39,895 bases of DNA, taken from Pseudomonadota bacterium. GTDB lineage: Bacteria > Pseudomonadota > Gammaproteobacteria > Acidiferrobacterales > Acidiferrobacteraceae. This document shows, one piece after another, positions 1 through 8,766 of the stretch (positions are counted from its first letter, which is position 1; every line of letters begins with the position of its first letter). The DNA lies in contig JAJYHM010000028.1 in NCBI GenBank assembly GCA_021784755.1, positions 1-39,895 on the forward strand. Reading direction: 5' to 3'. The notes below the pieces were generated by a model that searched no databases, was not told where the DNA came from, and was given only the letters and a program-made list of their open reading frames with translations. A program made the translations under genes and the position numbers.

Positions 1-263
1 TGTTGGGAACGTTAATGGCACAAATCCAGGTCGCACCATCAATGTCGTTCACTACACAGGAGAATGGCGAGGGAGCAAGGCCGCCGACGGATTGGCACAT
101 GGCCACGGGCAACGGCTGCGCGTCGCCGGGCGGCCCGATCCATTCGCCGGCTGCGCCGTCTCGCGTGTAGCCCGTTCCCTCTGCGGGTGACGCCGCGCCC
201 TGGCGACCGGCCCCGCGGCCTCTTTCCCTTCGGAGAAATGTGCAAACGCAGAGGGGGACGAAA
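1..263. other. No recognisable gene; left-edge accessory DNA
   Basis: I see no convincing coding region here. A short frame opens with ATG at 64 behind an AGGAG-like site, but its translation is arginine-rich low-complexity sequence that I do not recognise. The segment probably forms the leader of the DUF2958-like remnant that starts at 264, and an AGAGGGGG purine run sits just upstream of that start. Confidence 0.4.
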
Positions 264-580
264 ATGAAACTCTTCACCCAGGCCCAATACGACCTGCTTC
301 TCACCAATGGCAGACAATCCAATCGTGATTATCCGCCCTTCGGCAAACTCTTCACGCCGGACGCCGGCTGTATGTGGCTTCTCTCCGAGATCGATCCGGA
401 AGAGCCGGCCATCGTCTTCGGTCTTTGCGACCTCAGCTTCAGCTTCGCAGCGTCAGCCTTGCAGAGCGTCGTTCCGTGCGCGGCAAGCTGGGCTTGCCGG
501 TTGAACGTGATCTGTCGCTTACAGCCAAACATCCCTTGTCGGTCTACGCCGAAGCCGCACACCAGGTCGAGCGCTCACCG
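264..580 (+). pseudogene. DUF2958-like protein, frameshifted remnant
   Basis: The ATG at 264 opens a frame beginning MKLFTQAQYDLL, followed by KLFTPDAGCMWLLSEIDPE and VFGLCDLSFSF. These are hallmark segments of DUF2958 proteins, small proteins of unknown function common on plasmids and integrative elements. After about position 440 the family similarity moves to another frame, which reads SLAERRSVRGKLGLPVERDL and then a YAEAAH segment. A small internal deletion combined with a frameshift therefore broke the gene. The family normally has about 110 residues, so most of it survives but cannot be read as one protein. The end is approximate. Family assignment is by remembered motifs, not a search. 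Confidence 0.6.
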
Positions 581-634
581 AAGACGGCAGCGCGCTCTTG
601 CGGGCCGCCGCCGCTCTTGCGGCAACGAGGGGGC

Positions 635-745
635 ATGAACCGCCACATCGAGACCTTCCACGTCGCCTCGAGCGGCATATCCATCGAAATCCGCTATGAG
701 ACGAGCAGCGCGCGCGGTACGACTAGGGGCGTCTTGACGGACAGC
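635..745 (+). pseudogene. Fragment of an unknown accessory gene, fused to the next remnant
   Basis: The ATG at 635 follows a GAGGGGG ribosome-binding-like run and starts MNRHIETFHVASSGISIEIR. The first 30 or so residues look like a real protein N-terminus, but I cannot name the family. Without a stop, the frame runs into sequence resembling the beginning of a DUF4393 protein (see 746). This suggests that a deletion joined two genes. The boundary is approximate. Confidence 0.35.
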
Positions 746-1148
746 ATGTTTCCAGTGACCGGCGAGCAGGCAAAGGCCCTGCAGAAGAGCGAATGTTCAA
801 GCTCGCCGGCCAGGGCCTGGAGAGCACCCTGCCGTTGGGTAGCTGGCTGTCGAAAGTCTTAGGCACCATCCCCGAGAACAGGCCGCGAAGTCGGCGAATC
901 GTCTCAAGGACCTGGGCATCGAAACGATACGGGAAGCGCCGTTGTCGATCGGCATGCCGCTACTTGCGGCAGCGGCCGACGAGAATCGAGATGAGCCGGT
1001 CGACCTCTGTTCGGCGGCGTCAGGTATGGGCGGTGAGTGGCGGACATCTTCTTGGAACGGACGGCAGCGCGCATTTCACGGCCGAAAAATCGAATCGCAC
1101 GACCGGATGGGGGCGTCGAATCTCAAAATACTTCTGCACAATACCTAA
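746..1148 (+). pseudogene. DUF4393 (Abi-alpha)-like remnant, multiply frameshifted
   Basis: Pieces resembling the DUF4393/Abi-alpha family occur in order but in three different frames. FPVTGEQAKALQKSE starts near 749. LAGQGLESTLPLGSW and VLGTIPEN start near 802. AKSANRLKDLGIETIREAPL with IGMPLLAAAADENRDEPVDL spans about 884-1012. The last piece matches the family's usual run of a proline-rich turn, a leucine-rich helix and an acidic ENRDEL-type patch. Family members are often linked to abortive infection, but the role is poorly known. With at least two frameshifts this copy must be dead. The assignment rests on memory of the family pattern and is moderate at best. Confidence 0.4.
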
Positions 1149-1169
1149 CACAGGCAAAAATCTAGGAAA

Positions 1170-1198
1170 AATATCCATATATTCCAGGACATTGTCAA
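1170..1198 (-). promoter_or_regulatory. Sigma70-like promoter reading left from the tRNA edge
   Basis: On the minus strand there is a perfect TTGACA (1198-1193), a 17-base spacer and GATATT (1175-1170). The segment is AT-rich compared with the rest of the window. It would transcribe leftward, antisense to the remnants at 264-1148, where I find no minus-strand gene. It may be a relic of the inserted element. Confidence 0.35.
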
Positions 1199-1211
1199 TT
1201 TCCAAAAGATT

Positions 1212-1285
1212 TGGAGCGGGTGAAGGGAATCGAACCCTCGCTATCAGCTTGGGAAGCTGAAGTTCTACCATTGAACTACACCCGC
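1212..1285 (-). tRNA. tRNA-Gly, anticodon CCC
   Basis: On the minus strand the sequence folds as a complete 74-nt cloverleaf. The acceptor stem is GCGGGTG/CACCCGC and the D arm closes with GTTC/GAAC. The anticodon stem is TCAGC/GCTGA with loop TTCCCAA, which puts CCC at the anticodon and decodes GGG. The T arm contains GGTTCGATTCC, and the discriminator T is followed by an encoded CCA. A minus-strand TATATT at 1318-1313 is a possible -10 element, about 20 bases before the mature 5' end. The 3' end faces the decayed accessory genes at 1-1200, the usual side for integrase-mediated insertion. Confidence 0.95.
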
Positions 1286-1347
1286 ATAGCAGAACGTACG
1301 GCAAGGCAATACAATATACCGCGATCTGGAGATTTGCACCATTGCCT

Positions 1348-1548
1348 ATGCAGATTTATGTCAACGGACACAAGCGTGTGCTTCCCGAGGCCGCGAGCCT
1401 CGAAACCCTGCTCGCCGAGATGGGGCTTGCCGGAAAACGTGTCGCGGTGGAGATCAACCGGGAGATCGTGCCGCGGGCGCACCATCGCGACCGGGCGCTG
1501 CGCGACGGGGATCGGATTGAGATCGTTCAGGCCATTGGAGGCGGGTGA
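1348..1548 (+). CDS. thiS: Sulfur carrier protein ThiS
   Basis: This 66-residue ubiquitin-fold sulfur carrier donates sulfur for the thiazole ring of thiamine. It begins [10 protein letters not shown] and ends in the diagnostic diglycine tail (IVQAIGGG), where the C-terminal glycine is adenylated by ThiF and converted to a thiocarboxylate. I chose the ATG at 1348; a TTG two codons upstream would add only MP. The stop overlaps the ATG of thiG (ATGA-type junction), so the two are translationally coupled, as expected for direct partners. The gene starts only 62 bases from the divergent tRNA-Gly. That leaves no room for a TPP riboswitch, and none is visible. Confidence 0.93.
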   Translation: MQIYVNGHKRVLPEAASLETLLAEMGLAGKRVAVEINREIVPRAHHRDRALRDGDRIEIVQAIGGG

Positions 1549-2339
1549 TGATAGAGGCGAGTGATGACAGCTGGCGGCTCGGGGAACGGACGTTTCGTTC
1601 GCGCCTTTTGGTGGGAACGGGAAAGTACAAAGACCTGGCCGAGACCAAGCGGGCAGTGGTGGCAAGTGGCGCCGAGATCGTCACGGTGGCGGTGCGCCGC
1701 ACAAACCTCGGGCAGAACCCCGGCGAACCCAACCTGCTCGATGTCTTGCCCCCGGATCGGTTCACCATCCTGCCCAACACCGCCGGATGCTATACCGCCG
1801 AAGAGGCGGTCCGTACCTGCAGGCTCGCCCGCGAACTGTTGGACGATCACAGGCTCGTGAAACTCGAGGTCATAGGCGACAAGGCCAGCCTGTTTCCCGA
1901 CATGGTCGAGACGATCAAGGCCGCCGAGATCCTGGTGGCCGAGGGCTTCGAGGTTATGGTCTATACGACGGATGATCCGGTGGCCGCGAAACGCCTCGAG
2001 GCGCTCGGTTGTGTCGCGGTCATGCCGCTCGCCGCGCCGATAGGCTCGGGGCTCGGCATACGCAACCCCTTTAATATCCGCCTCATTGTGGAAAACGCCC
2101 GGGTGCCTATCCTGGTCGACGCCGGCGTGGGCACCGCGTCCGACGCGGCGGTGGCCATGGAGCTCGGCTGTGACGGGGTGCTCATGAACACCGCCATCGC
2201 CGCCGCGCGCGACCCGGTACTGATGGCGAAGGCCATGCGCAAAGGCGTCGAGGCGGGCCGCGAGGCCTATCGCGCCGGGCGCATGCCGAGAAGGACCGCG
2301 GCCGACCCGTCGTCGCCGCTCGCAGGTCTCGTGACATGA
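1548..2339 (+). CDS. thiG: Thiazole synthase ThiG
   Basis: ThiG condenses 1-deoxy-D-xylulose 5-phosphate, dehydroglycine and the ThiS thiocarboxylate into the thiazole phosphate of thiamine. The 263-residue protein has the expected (beta/alpha)8 signature. Visible segments are [13 protein letters not shown] near the start, the lysine of LVKLEVIGD that forms the Schiff base, and the phosphate-binding stretches APIGSGLGI and [12 protein letters not shown]. The length is normal. The ATG at 1548 overlaps the thiS stop, and a GTG at 1545 is also possible. The end overlaps the start of trmB by four bases, giving a compact thiS-thiG-trmB unit running towards the origin. Confidence 0.95.
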   Translation: MIEASDDSWRLGERTFRSRLLVGTGKYKDLAETKRAVVASGAEIVTVAVRRTNLGQNPGEPNLLDVLPPDRFTILPNTAGCYTAEEAVRTCRLARELLDDHRLVKLEVIGDKASLFPDMVETIKAAEILVAEGFEVMVYTTDDPVAAKRLEALGCVAVMPLAAPIGSGLGIRNPFNIRLIVENARVPILVDAGVGTASDAAVAMELGCDGVLMNTAIAAARDPVLMAKAMRKGVEAGREAYRAGRMPRRTAADPSSPLAGLVT

Positions 2340-2989
2340 ACCTGGCCGGCCGCCGGGAGGTTCGCAGCTTCACGCGCCGCGAACGACCCCTGGGGCCGGC
2401 GGCACGTGCCGTCCATGAGCGCCTATGGGAACATCTCTCTCTGCCGGAGGCACAGTGGGCGCGCCTCGGTGAGGGGTCGCGCGATGTGGTATTGGATATC
2501 GGCTTCGGCGATGGCGAGTCTTTACTTACTATGGCCGCGGGGGACCCAGGACGAGACTATGTGGGTGTTGAGGTCTACCGGACCGGGGTCATCAAGGTCA
2601 TGCGGGGGATAGAGGAGCGGGGGCTTGCGAACGTGCGACTGATCGAGGCCGATGCGCACGAGCTCTTAGGAAAGATAGGCGACGGACGCATCGCGGCCAT
2701 CCAGACCTTTTTCCCGGATCCCTGGCCCAAGACCCGCCACCATAAACGCCGGCTCGTGCAAGAGCGGTTTTTGAAGGAAGTGGTGCGTGTCCTGCGCGCA
2801 GGCGGCCTGTTCCACATGGCGACGGACTGGGCACCCTATGCGCAGGCGGCGCTCGACGCCGTGAAGGCGTTCCCGGTGCTGGCCCTGGAAGCTGAGGAAC
2901 GCGGCGCTCGGCCGTGCACGCGCTTCGAGCGTCGGGGCCTAAGGCTGGGCCACGAGGTGCGCGACCTGCGCTTCCGTAAGGCGCCGTGA
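2336..2989 (+). CDS. trmB: tRNA (guanine-N7)-methyltransferase TrmB
   Basis: TrmB uses S-adenosylmethionine to methylate G46 in the tRNA variable loop. The 217-residue protein shows the SAM-binding motif [11 protein letters not shown] (about residues 52-62), the acidic EVY segment at the end of the next strand, and the family signature [17 protein letters not shown], which contributes tRNA binding and catalysis. The ATG overlaps the thiG stop (ATGA). The gene looks intact. A shortened, decayed copy of its SAM motif and its C-terminus lies downstream at 3451-3600, so the 3' end of this gene took part in a duplication. Confidence 0.94.
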   Translation: MNLAGRREVRSFTRRERPLGPAARAVHERLWEHLSLPEAQWARLGEGSRDVVLDIGFGDGESLLTMAAGDPGRDYVGVEVYRTGVIKVMRGIEERGLANVRLIEADAHELLGKIGDGRIAAIQTFFPDPWPKTRHHKRRLVQERFLKEVVRVLRAGGLFHMATDWAPYAQAALDAVKAFPVLALEAEERGARPCTRFERRGLRLGHEVRDLRFRKAP

Positions 2990-3027
2990 ACACCGAAGGG
3001 TAGCGGCTCCTTAAGCGCCGCGCGCCT
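2987..3027 (+). repeat. First copy of the trmB 3'-flank repeat
   Basis: The bases after the trmB stop (GAACACCGAAGGGTAGCGGC and the following CTCCTTAAGCGCC) recur at 3598-3639 with a few substitutions. In the second copy, the TTAAGCGCC part is the end of the Rof-like gene on the minus strand. This first copy is therefore a detached piece of a trmB/rof junction. Confidence 0.8.
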
Positions 3028-3093
3028 TGGTCCCCGCGTGGCCGCGCGTGGGCCAGATCAGGATCCGAGTCGATCACGATCGTGGGCGGGCGA
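3012..3093 (-). pseudogene. Truncated VapC-like (PIN domain) toxin stub
   Basis: Directly after the antitoxin-like gene at 3094-3327, the minus strand encodes PTIVIDSDPDLAHARPRGDQ. This resembles the start of PIN-domain VapC toxins, which usually read as an I-V-D-S-D strand followed by L-I-A-H-L-R-G. Small changes disrupt the expected helix, there is no proper start codon, and the similarity stops after about 25 codons, where the trmB 3'-flank repeat begins. I infer that the toxin was cut off by the duplication described at 3451-3600. The assignment rests on one short motif. Confidence 0.4.
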
Positions 3094-3327
3094 TCAGAAG
3101 CGGGGTGCGCGCAGCTTGCGTACATAAGCTTCTACCTCGGTCGTCTCCTCGCGGTCTTGCCACATCCCGAACAAGGGATTCTCGGCGTTCTCTTCAGCGG
3201 CCTCGCGTGAGTCGGCCTCTTCCTCGATGCGCACGGTCACGCGCGCGTTGGCTGCGGCGTGTAGCCGCGTCCGCCAGTCCTCGGGCAGCTCGCTGACCTT
3301 CACGTGTTTGATCACGACTGCATTCAT
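3094..3327 (-). CDS. VapB-type antitoxin-like protein, without intact toxin
   Basis: This 77-residue acidic protein starts MNAVVIKHVKVSELPEDW, a short beta-strand N-terminus like those of small DNA-binding antitoxins. It ends NPLFGMWQDREETTEVEAYV...LRAPRF. The FGMWxDRE..DVxxYVRxLR tail is the toxin-wrapping region seen in antitoxins paired with PIN-domain nucleases. The ATG at 3327 has a good AGGTGA ribosome-binding site three bases upstream. The partner toxin should follow on the minus strand, but only a damaged stub remains (3012-3093). The frame is intact, so it may still act as a solitary antitoxin or DNA-binding protein. Family membership is inferred from motifs. Confidence 0.6.
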   Translation of the reverse strand: MNAVVIKHVKVSELPEDWRTRLHAAANARVTVRIEEEADSREAAEENAENPLFGMWQDREETTEVEAYVRKLRAPRF

Positions 3328-3450
3328 GACTCACCTCGTTAGTGTTCTGGCGTGCTAGGCCTTCGACAAAAAGGCATCGATGTGCGCAGCAACGCTTCCC
3401 GCCTGATCGCGTTTACCGAGTTTACCAATGGGCTCCGCCTGGCGCAGGGC

Positions 3451-3600
3451 CCGCGCGATGTCGTCTTGGATATAGGATTTTGGGATGGCGAGTCCTTACT
3501 CACCATGGCCGCGGGCGGTCCCGGGCGGGATTATTTCGAGCGTCCGGGGCTAAGACTGGGCCACGAGGTGCGGGACCTGCGCTTCCGTAAAGCCCCATGA
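3451..3600 (+). pseudogene. Partial, internally deleted second copy of trmB
   Basis: The plus strand repeats two parts of trmB. Positions 3451-3530 match 2478-2557 ([20 protein letters not shown] against [20 protein letters not shown]). Positions 3537-3600 match about 2933-2989 ([17 protein letters not shown]). About 375 bases between these blocks are missing, including the catalytic PDPWPK segment, and the SAM-motif glycine has become tryptophan. The frame is open from 3352, but the upstream part does not resemble TrmB. The copy cannot be an active methyltransferase. Similarity continues beyond the stop into the shared 3' flank, up to about 3635. Confidence 0.85.
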
Positions 3601-3639
3601 ACACCGAAGGGTAGTGGTTCCTTAAGCGCCACGCGTGTC
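3598..3639 (+). repeat. Second copy of the trmB 3'-flank repeat
   Basis: This is the partner of the repeat at 2987-3027. It contains the stop codon and last codons of the Rof-like gene (minus strand) and is probably the original convergent trmB/rof junction. Differences from the first copy, such as TAGTGGTTCC against TAGCGGCTCC, show that the duplication is not recent. Confidence 0.8.
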
Positions 3640-3867
3640 ATCCAAGATAGTGACGTAATCGAGACGGATCCTATGGGGCTCCCCGCGACTATCCCGGAAG
3701 TGGAGATACTCGGCACCGTCGCTCGTCTCCAGATCCATGACGCGCACCTGGTCCTGAATGTGCCGGGCACCATCACGCCACACCACGGTAAGAGCGGTGC
3801 CGGTGATGGCCGCGCGCTCGAAACGATCCTGGAGGGCGCAGGCTATGGGTCGGTAGGCTTCGTCCAC
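3622..3867 (-). CDS. Rof-like Rho-binding antiterminator family protein
   Basis: The 81-residue product begins (GTG) MDEAYRPIACALQDRFERAA and continues with LTVVWRDG, GAEYLHFRD and HRIRLDYVTIL. This matches the layout of Rof/YaeO proteins: a Y-x-P-I-x-C start, an acidic helix, a small beta barrel with an EYL strand, and an RLD-x-(V/I)-T strand. E. coli Rof binds the transcription terminator Rho and inhibits it. The gene starts ten bases after the gyrB stop and is probably co-transcribed with dnaA-dnaN-recF-gyrB. The ribosome-binding site is weak. No other start fits, because upstream codons would run into gyrB. Function is inferred from family resemblance. Confidence 0.68.
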   Translation of the reverse strand: MDEAYRPIACALQDRFERAAITGTALTVVWRDGARHIQDQVRVMDLETSDGAEYLHFRDSRGEPHRIRLDYVTILDDTRGA

Positions 3868-3876
3868 CCAGGGAGC

Positions 3877-6306
<2,430 letters not shown>

Positions 6307-6341
6307 CTACTGAATCGATCGATCTTAACACAAGCTCGGAT

Positions 6342-7391
6342 TTAAGGCCCGCGAAGACATCCATGTTCCACGTGGAACACTGTGGCGGGGGAGGGGAACG
6401 ACGCCTGGTCGATGGCCGTTATGAACGTTTGTAGACCGATATCTATGAGGGTCCCAAAAAACGATGCCCGTCGCTCGGCGTCGAGTTCCGCCGCCAAGTC
6501 ATCAAGTAAAAGCACGGGTCGCTTCCCGGCCGCCACGACCACCATAACCACCGCCAACCGCCACGCACTCATGAGGATCTTTTGCTGACCATGCGAGGCG
6601 ACCTCTTGGATGGGCCGGCCATTAAGCTTAAAACCCACATCGGCCCGGTGCGGCCCCGCAAGCGTGTAGCCAAGGCGCTCGTCCGTTTCCCGATTCGCCT
6701 CCAGGGCAGCCGCCAGGCTGTCACCTTGCCAACCCGGACGCAGAACAAGTTGGGCCTCCCCCCCAAGACGTTGTTGCGCCACCACCTCTGCGAAGGGCGC
6801 TTCCAAGGCCAGCGCCGCCCTCTGCCACATATCCGCTAAGACGGCACTTACCTGAATCAGCCCGGGGTCAAACGCACGGTAGTTCCGATCACGCACCCGA
6901 AGCGCCGTGTTGCGCTGACGAAGCAGGCGCTGGTAACGACGCCAAGTGTCGAGGAAAAAAGGTTCCACGTGGAACATCAACCAATACACAACTTCTCGCC
7001 GAGCATTCGCATCTTGCAACATCGCGTAATGCGACTCAGGACTGAACACCATCAGGGGGAGTCTTTCGTAGACCTCGGCCGCCGACTTCACCGCCGCACC
7101 ATCGAGCACCCAGATCCTCTCTGACGTGCCGCGCTCGTAACGGAGTTTCCCGGCCGTCAACCCTTCTCCAAAACTGAGCCTTGCGCTCAGCCTTTCTCTA
7201 CCGTGGGCTATCGCCGCCCGCACGCTTCCTGATCGCAAGGTCTTGCCTGTGCCGGCCAGACTTATCCCCTCAAGTAAACTCGTCTTGCCTGCTCCGTTCG
7301 CGCCCACGATCAGGTTCATCCCTGGTGAGGGGCTCCACTCCACACCTTCCAAACAGCGAATATCTTTGCAATCCAGGGCCGTAATCTCCAT
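6342..7391 (-). CDS. recF: DNA replication and repair protein RecF
   Basis: RecF is an SMC/ABC-like ATPase that helps load RecA at single-strand gaps and stalled forks. The 349-residue protein has Walker A GANGAGKT (30-37), the ABC signature region around SHGQQKILMSAW, and Walker B VLLLDDLAAELD. It lies 30 bases after dnaN and is probably co-transcribed with it. Two copies of a ParB-site palindrome fall inside the coding sequence. They are read as FHVE both near the middle (FHVEPFF) and at the very end (VFHVEHGCLRGP). The last residues may therefore be shaped by the DNA site more than by RecF function. Confidence 0.96.
   Translation of the reverse strand: MEITALDCKDIRCLEGVEWSPSPGMNLIVGANGAGKTSLLEGISLAGTGKTLRSGSVRAAIAHGRERLSARLSFGEGLTAGKLRYERGTSERIWVLDGAAVKSAAEVYERLPLMVFSPESHYAMLQDANARREVVYWLMFHVEPFFLDTWRRYQRLLRQRNTALRVRDRNYRAFDPGLIQVSAVLADMWQRAALALEAPFAEVVAQQRLGGEAQLVLRPGWQGDSLAAALEANRETDERLGYTLAGPHRADVGFKLNGRPIQEVASHGQQKILMSAWRLAVVMVVVAAGKRPVLLLDDLAAELDAERRASFFGTLIDIGLQTFITAIDQASFPSPATVFHVEHGCLRGP
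6364..6379. promoter_or_regulatory. parS: parS centromere-like site (perfect palindrome)
   Basis: TGTTCCACGTGGAACA is a perfect 16-bp palindrome matching the conserved chromosomal ParB-binding site TGTTNCACGTGNAACA. It overlaps the last codons of recF, 85 bases from the gyrB start and about 2.3 kb from the DnaA-box cluster. parA and parB are encoded at 25767-27397, so a cognate binding protein is available. Confidence 0.93.
6961..6976. promoter_or_regulatory. parS: parS-like site (15 of 16 positions)
   Basis: GGTTCCACGTGGAACA differs from the perfect site at 6364 only in its first base. It lies within recF, 597 bases from the other copy. The internal 14 bases form an uninterrupted palindrome, so ParB binding is likely. 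Confidence 0.85.
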
Positions 7392-7421
7392 GTCGCGACC
7401 CCTCGGCTGGCTCCGCTATGC

Positions 7422-8525
7422 TTACAAACGCACCGGCATCACCACATACACCTGCTCCTCGTTCCCTACCTTCCCTTTAATCCGCACCCCGCCATCACTA
7501 TTATTCCAGCCAAACAGCACCTCATCTCCTTCCAAGGCCCCTATAGCTTCGACCAAATAGGTCACGTTAAACCCCGTTTCCCATTCCGGTACCGGCGTCC
7601 CGATATCGAGTTCCTCCCATGCCTCATCCCGATCGGTATTCGTAGCGCTCGCAGCGAGCACTGTTCCTTGGAAACGCAACCTCATCCCCCGAAACTTTTC
7701 CGTGGACACAACCCCGACGCGTCCCAACATCTCCAGCACACTCGCACGGGGCAAGCTCAGCTCTTCCTTCACACTTTGCGGTATGACGCGATGGTAATCC
7801 GGGAAGCGACCGTCCACGAGCTTCGTTACGAACACCAGACCATCCTGAACGACGCGCATATGGTTCGTCGATATACTCACTTCCACAGCCGCGCTCTCAT
7901 TCCCGAGGAAACGCACCATTTCTCCAACCGCCTTGCGCGGAATGATGATCTGTCTCTCGGAACCGACCTCCGTTGCCAGTTCTGCCGCGCACAAGGCCAA
8001 CCTATGACCATCCGCCGCCACCGCCCGTAAAGACTTCCCACCAAACTCCAACATCACGCCGTTCAAATAGTAGCGAACATCCTGCTGCGCCATACAAAAT
8101 TGCGTTTTCTCGATGATTCGCTTTAGATCCACGCGCGGGACATCAAAACGCACATCCCACTGCACGTCCATCAGGTTCGGATAATCCTCCACCGGTAAGG
8201 TCGCGAGCTGGAAACGACTCTTACCCATAGCGACCCGAAACCGTACACCATCCATTTCGCAGCGCATAACGCTTCCACCCGGCAAAGTCCGCACAATATC
8301 CAGGAACTTCCGCCCAGGTACGGTCACGGCCCCAGCCTCCTGCACCTCCGCGACACACCTTGCCACTACCTCAATCTCGAGGTCAGTTCCTGTCAAGGTC
8401 AGTTCTCCATCACCGGCCCTCATCAGAATATGAGTCAATATCGGTTTTGCCTGACGTCGTTCGACGACACTGCTCACGACATTCAGAACCTTCAGGAGTT
8501 CGTCTCGCCCGATCGTCAGCCGCAT
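7422..8525 (-). CDS. dnaN: DNA polymerase III beta subunit (sliding clamp)
   Basis: The beta clamp forms a ring dimer that tethers DNA polymerase III and other partners to DNA. The 367-residue length is standard. It starts MRLTIGRDELLKVLNVVSSV and includes LTGTDLEIEV and ADGHRLALC, characteristic clamp segments of domains 1 and 2. It ends YVVMPVRL, close to the usual MPMRL terminus that forms part of the partner-binding pocket. The ATG at 8525 is preceded by an AAAGG-type site. The gene is separated from dnaA by the 241-bp DnaA-box region and leads into recF and gyrB. Confidence 0.97.
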   Translation of the reverse strand: MRLTIGRDELLKVLNVVSSVVERRQAKPILTHILMRAGDGELTLTGTDLEIEVVARCVAEVQEAGAVTVPGRKFLDIVRTLPGGSVMRCEMDGVRFRVAMGKSRFQLATLPVEDYPNLMDVQWDVRFDVPRVDLKRIIEKTQFCMAQQDVRYYLNGVMLEFGGKSLRAVAADGHRLALCAAELATEVGSERQIIIPRKAVGEMVRFLGNESAAVEVSISTNHMRVVQDGLVFVTKLVDGRFPDYHRVIPQSVKEELSLPRASVLEMLGRVGVVSTEKFRGMRLRFQGTVLAASATNTDRDEAWEELDIGTPVPEWETGFNVTYLVEAIGALEGDEVLFGWNNSDGGVRIKGKVGNEEQVYVVMPVRL

Positions 8526-8766
8526 ATTATCCCTTTATCCCCGCCTTTAGCTTTTACTAGATTTTAAATATCTTTACCTAATAGCAGTTATTATTACGTT
8601 GCCCTAAGCTGTGAATAAACCCCTCGAAACCCCCAGTTTCCGGCCTCCATGAGCCCGGATAAACCCGGTATAACCACCCTCGGCTGTTGTGGGTAAGCTT
8701 GTGGATAGATGTGCATAAAAAACGCGATCCCCCACAAGGCTGGTTTTATTCTTTTTTATCCACACT
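8526..8766. other. oriC: Probable chromosomal replication origin (oriC)
   Basis: This 241-bp non-coding gap between dnaA and dnaN has at least five DnaA-box sequences. Three are perfect matches to TTATNCACA: 8610-8618 (minus), 8710-8718 (minus) and 8756-8764 (plus). Two have one mismatch: 8688-8696 and 8700-8708 (both minus). The three boxes at 8688, 8700 and 8710 are spaced 12 and 10 bp apart, roughly one helical turn. An AT-rich stretch at about 8550-8600, rare in this GC-rich window, is a good candidate unwinding element. The flanking genes diverge nearby (dnaA leftward, rpmH rightward). Origin status is inferred; no GC-skew was computed. Confidence 0.8.

Noticed and set aside
1286-1347. 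TPP riboswitch upstream of thiS
   Set aside because: The gap is 62 bases and has no CUGAGA-type thi-box segment.
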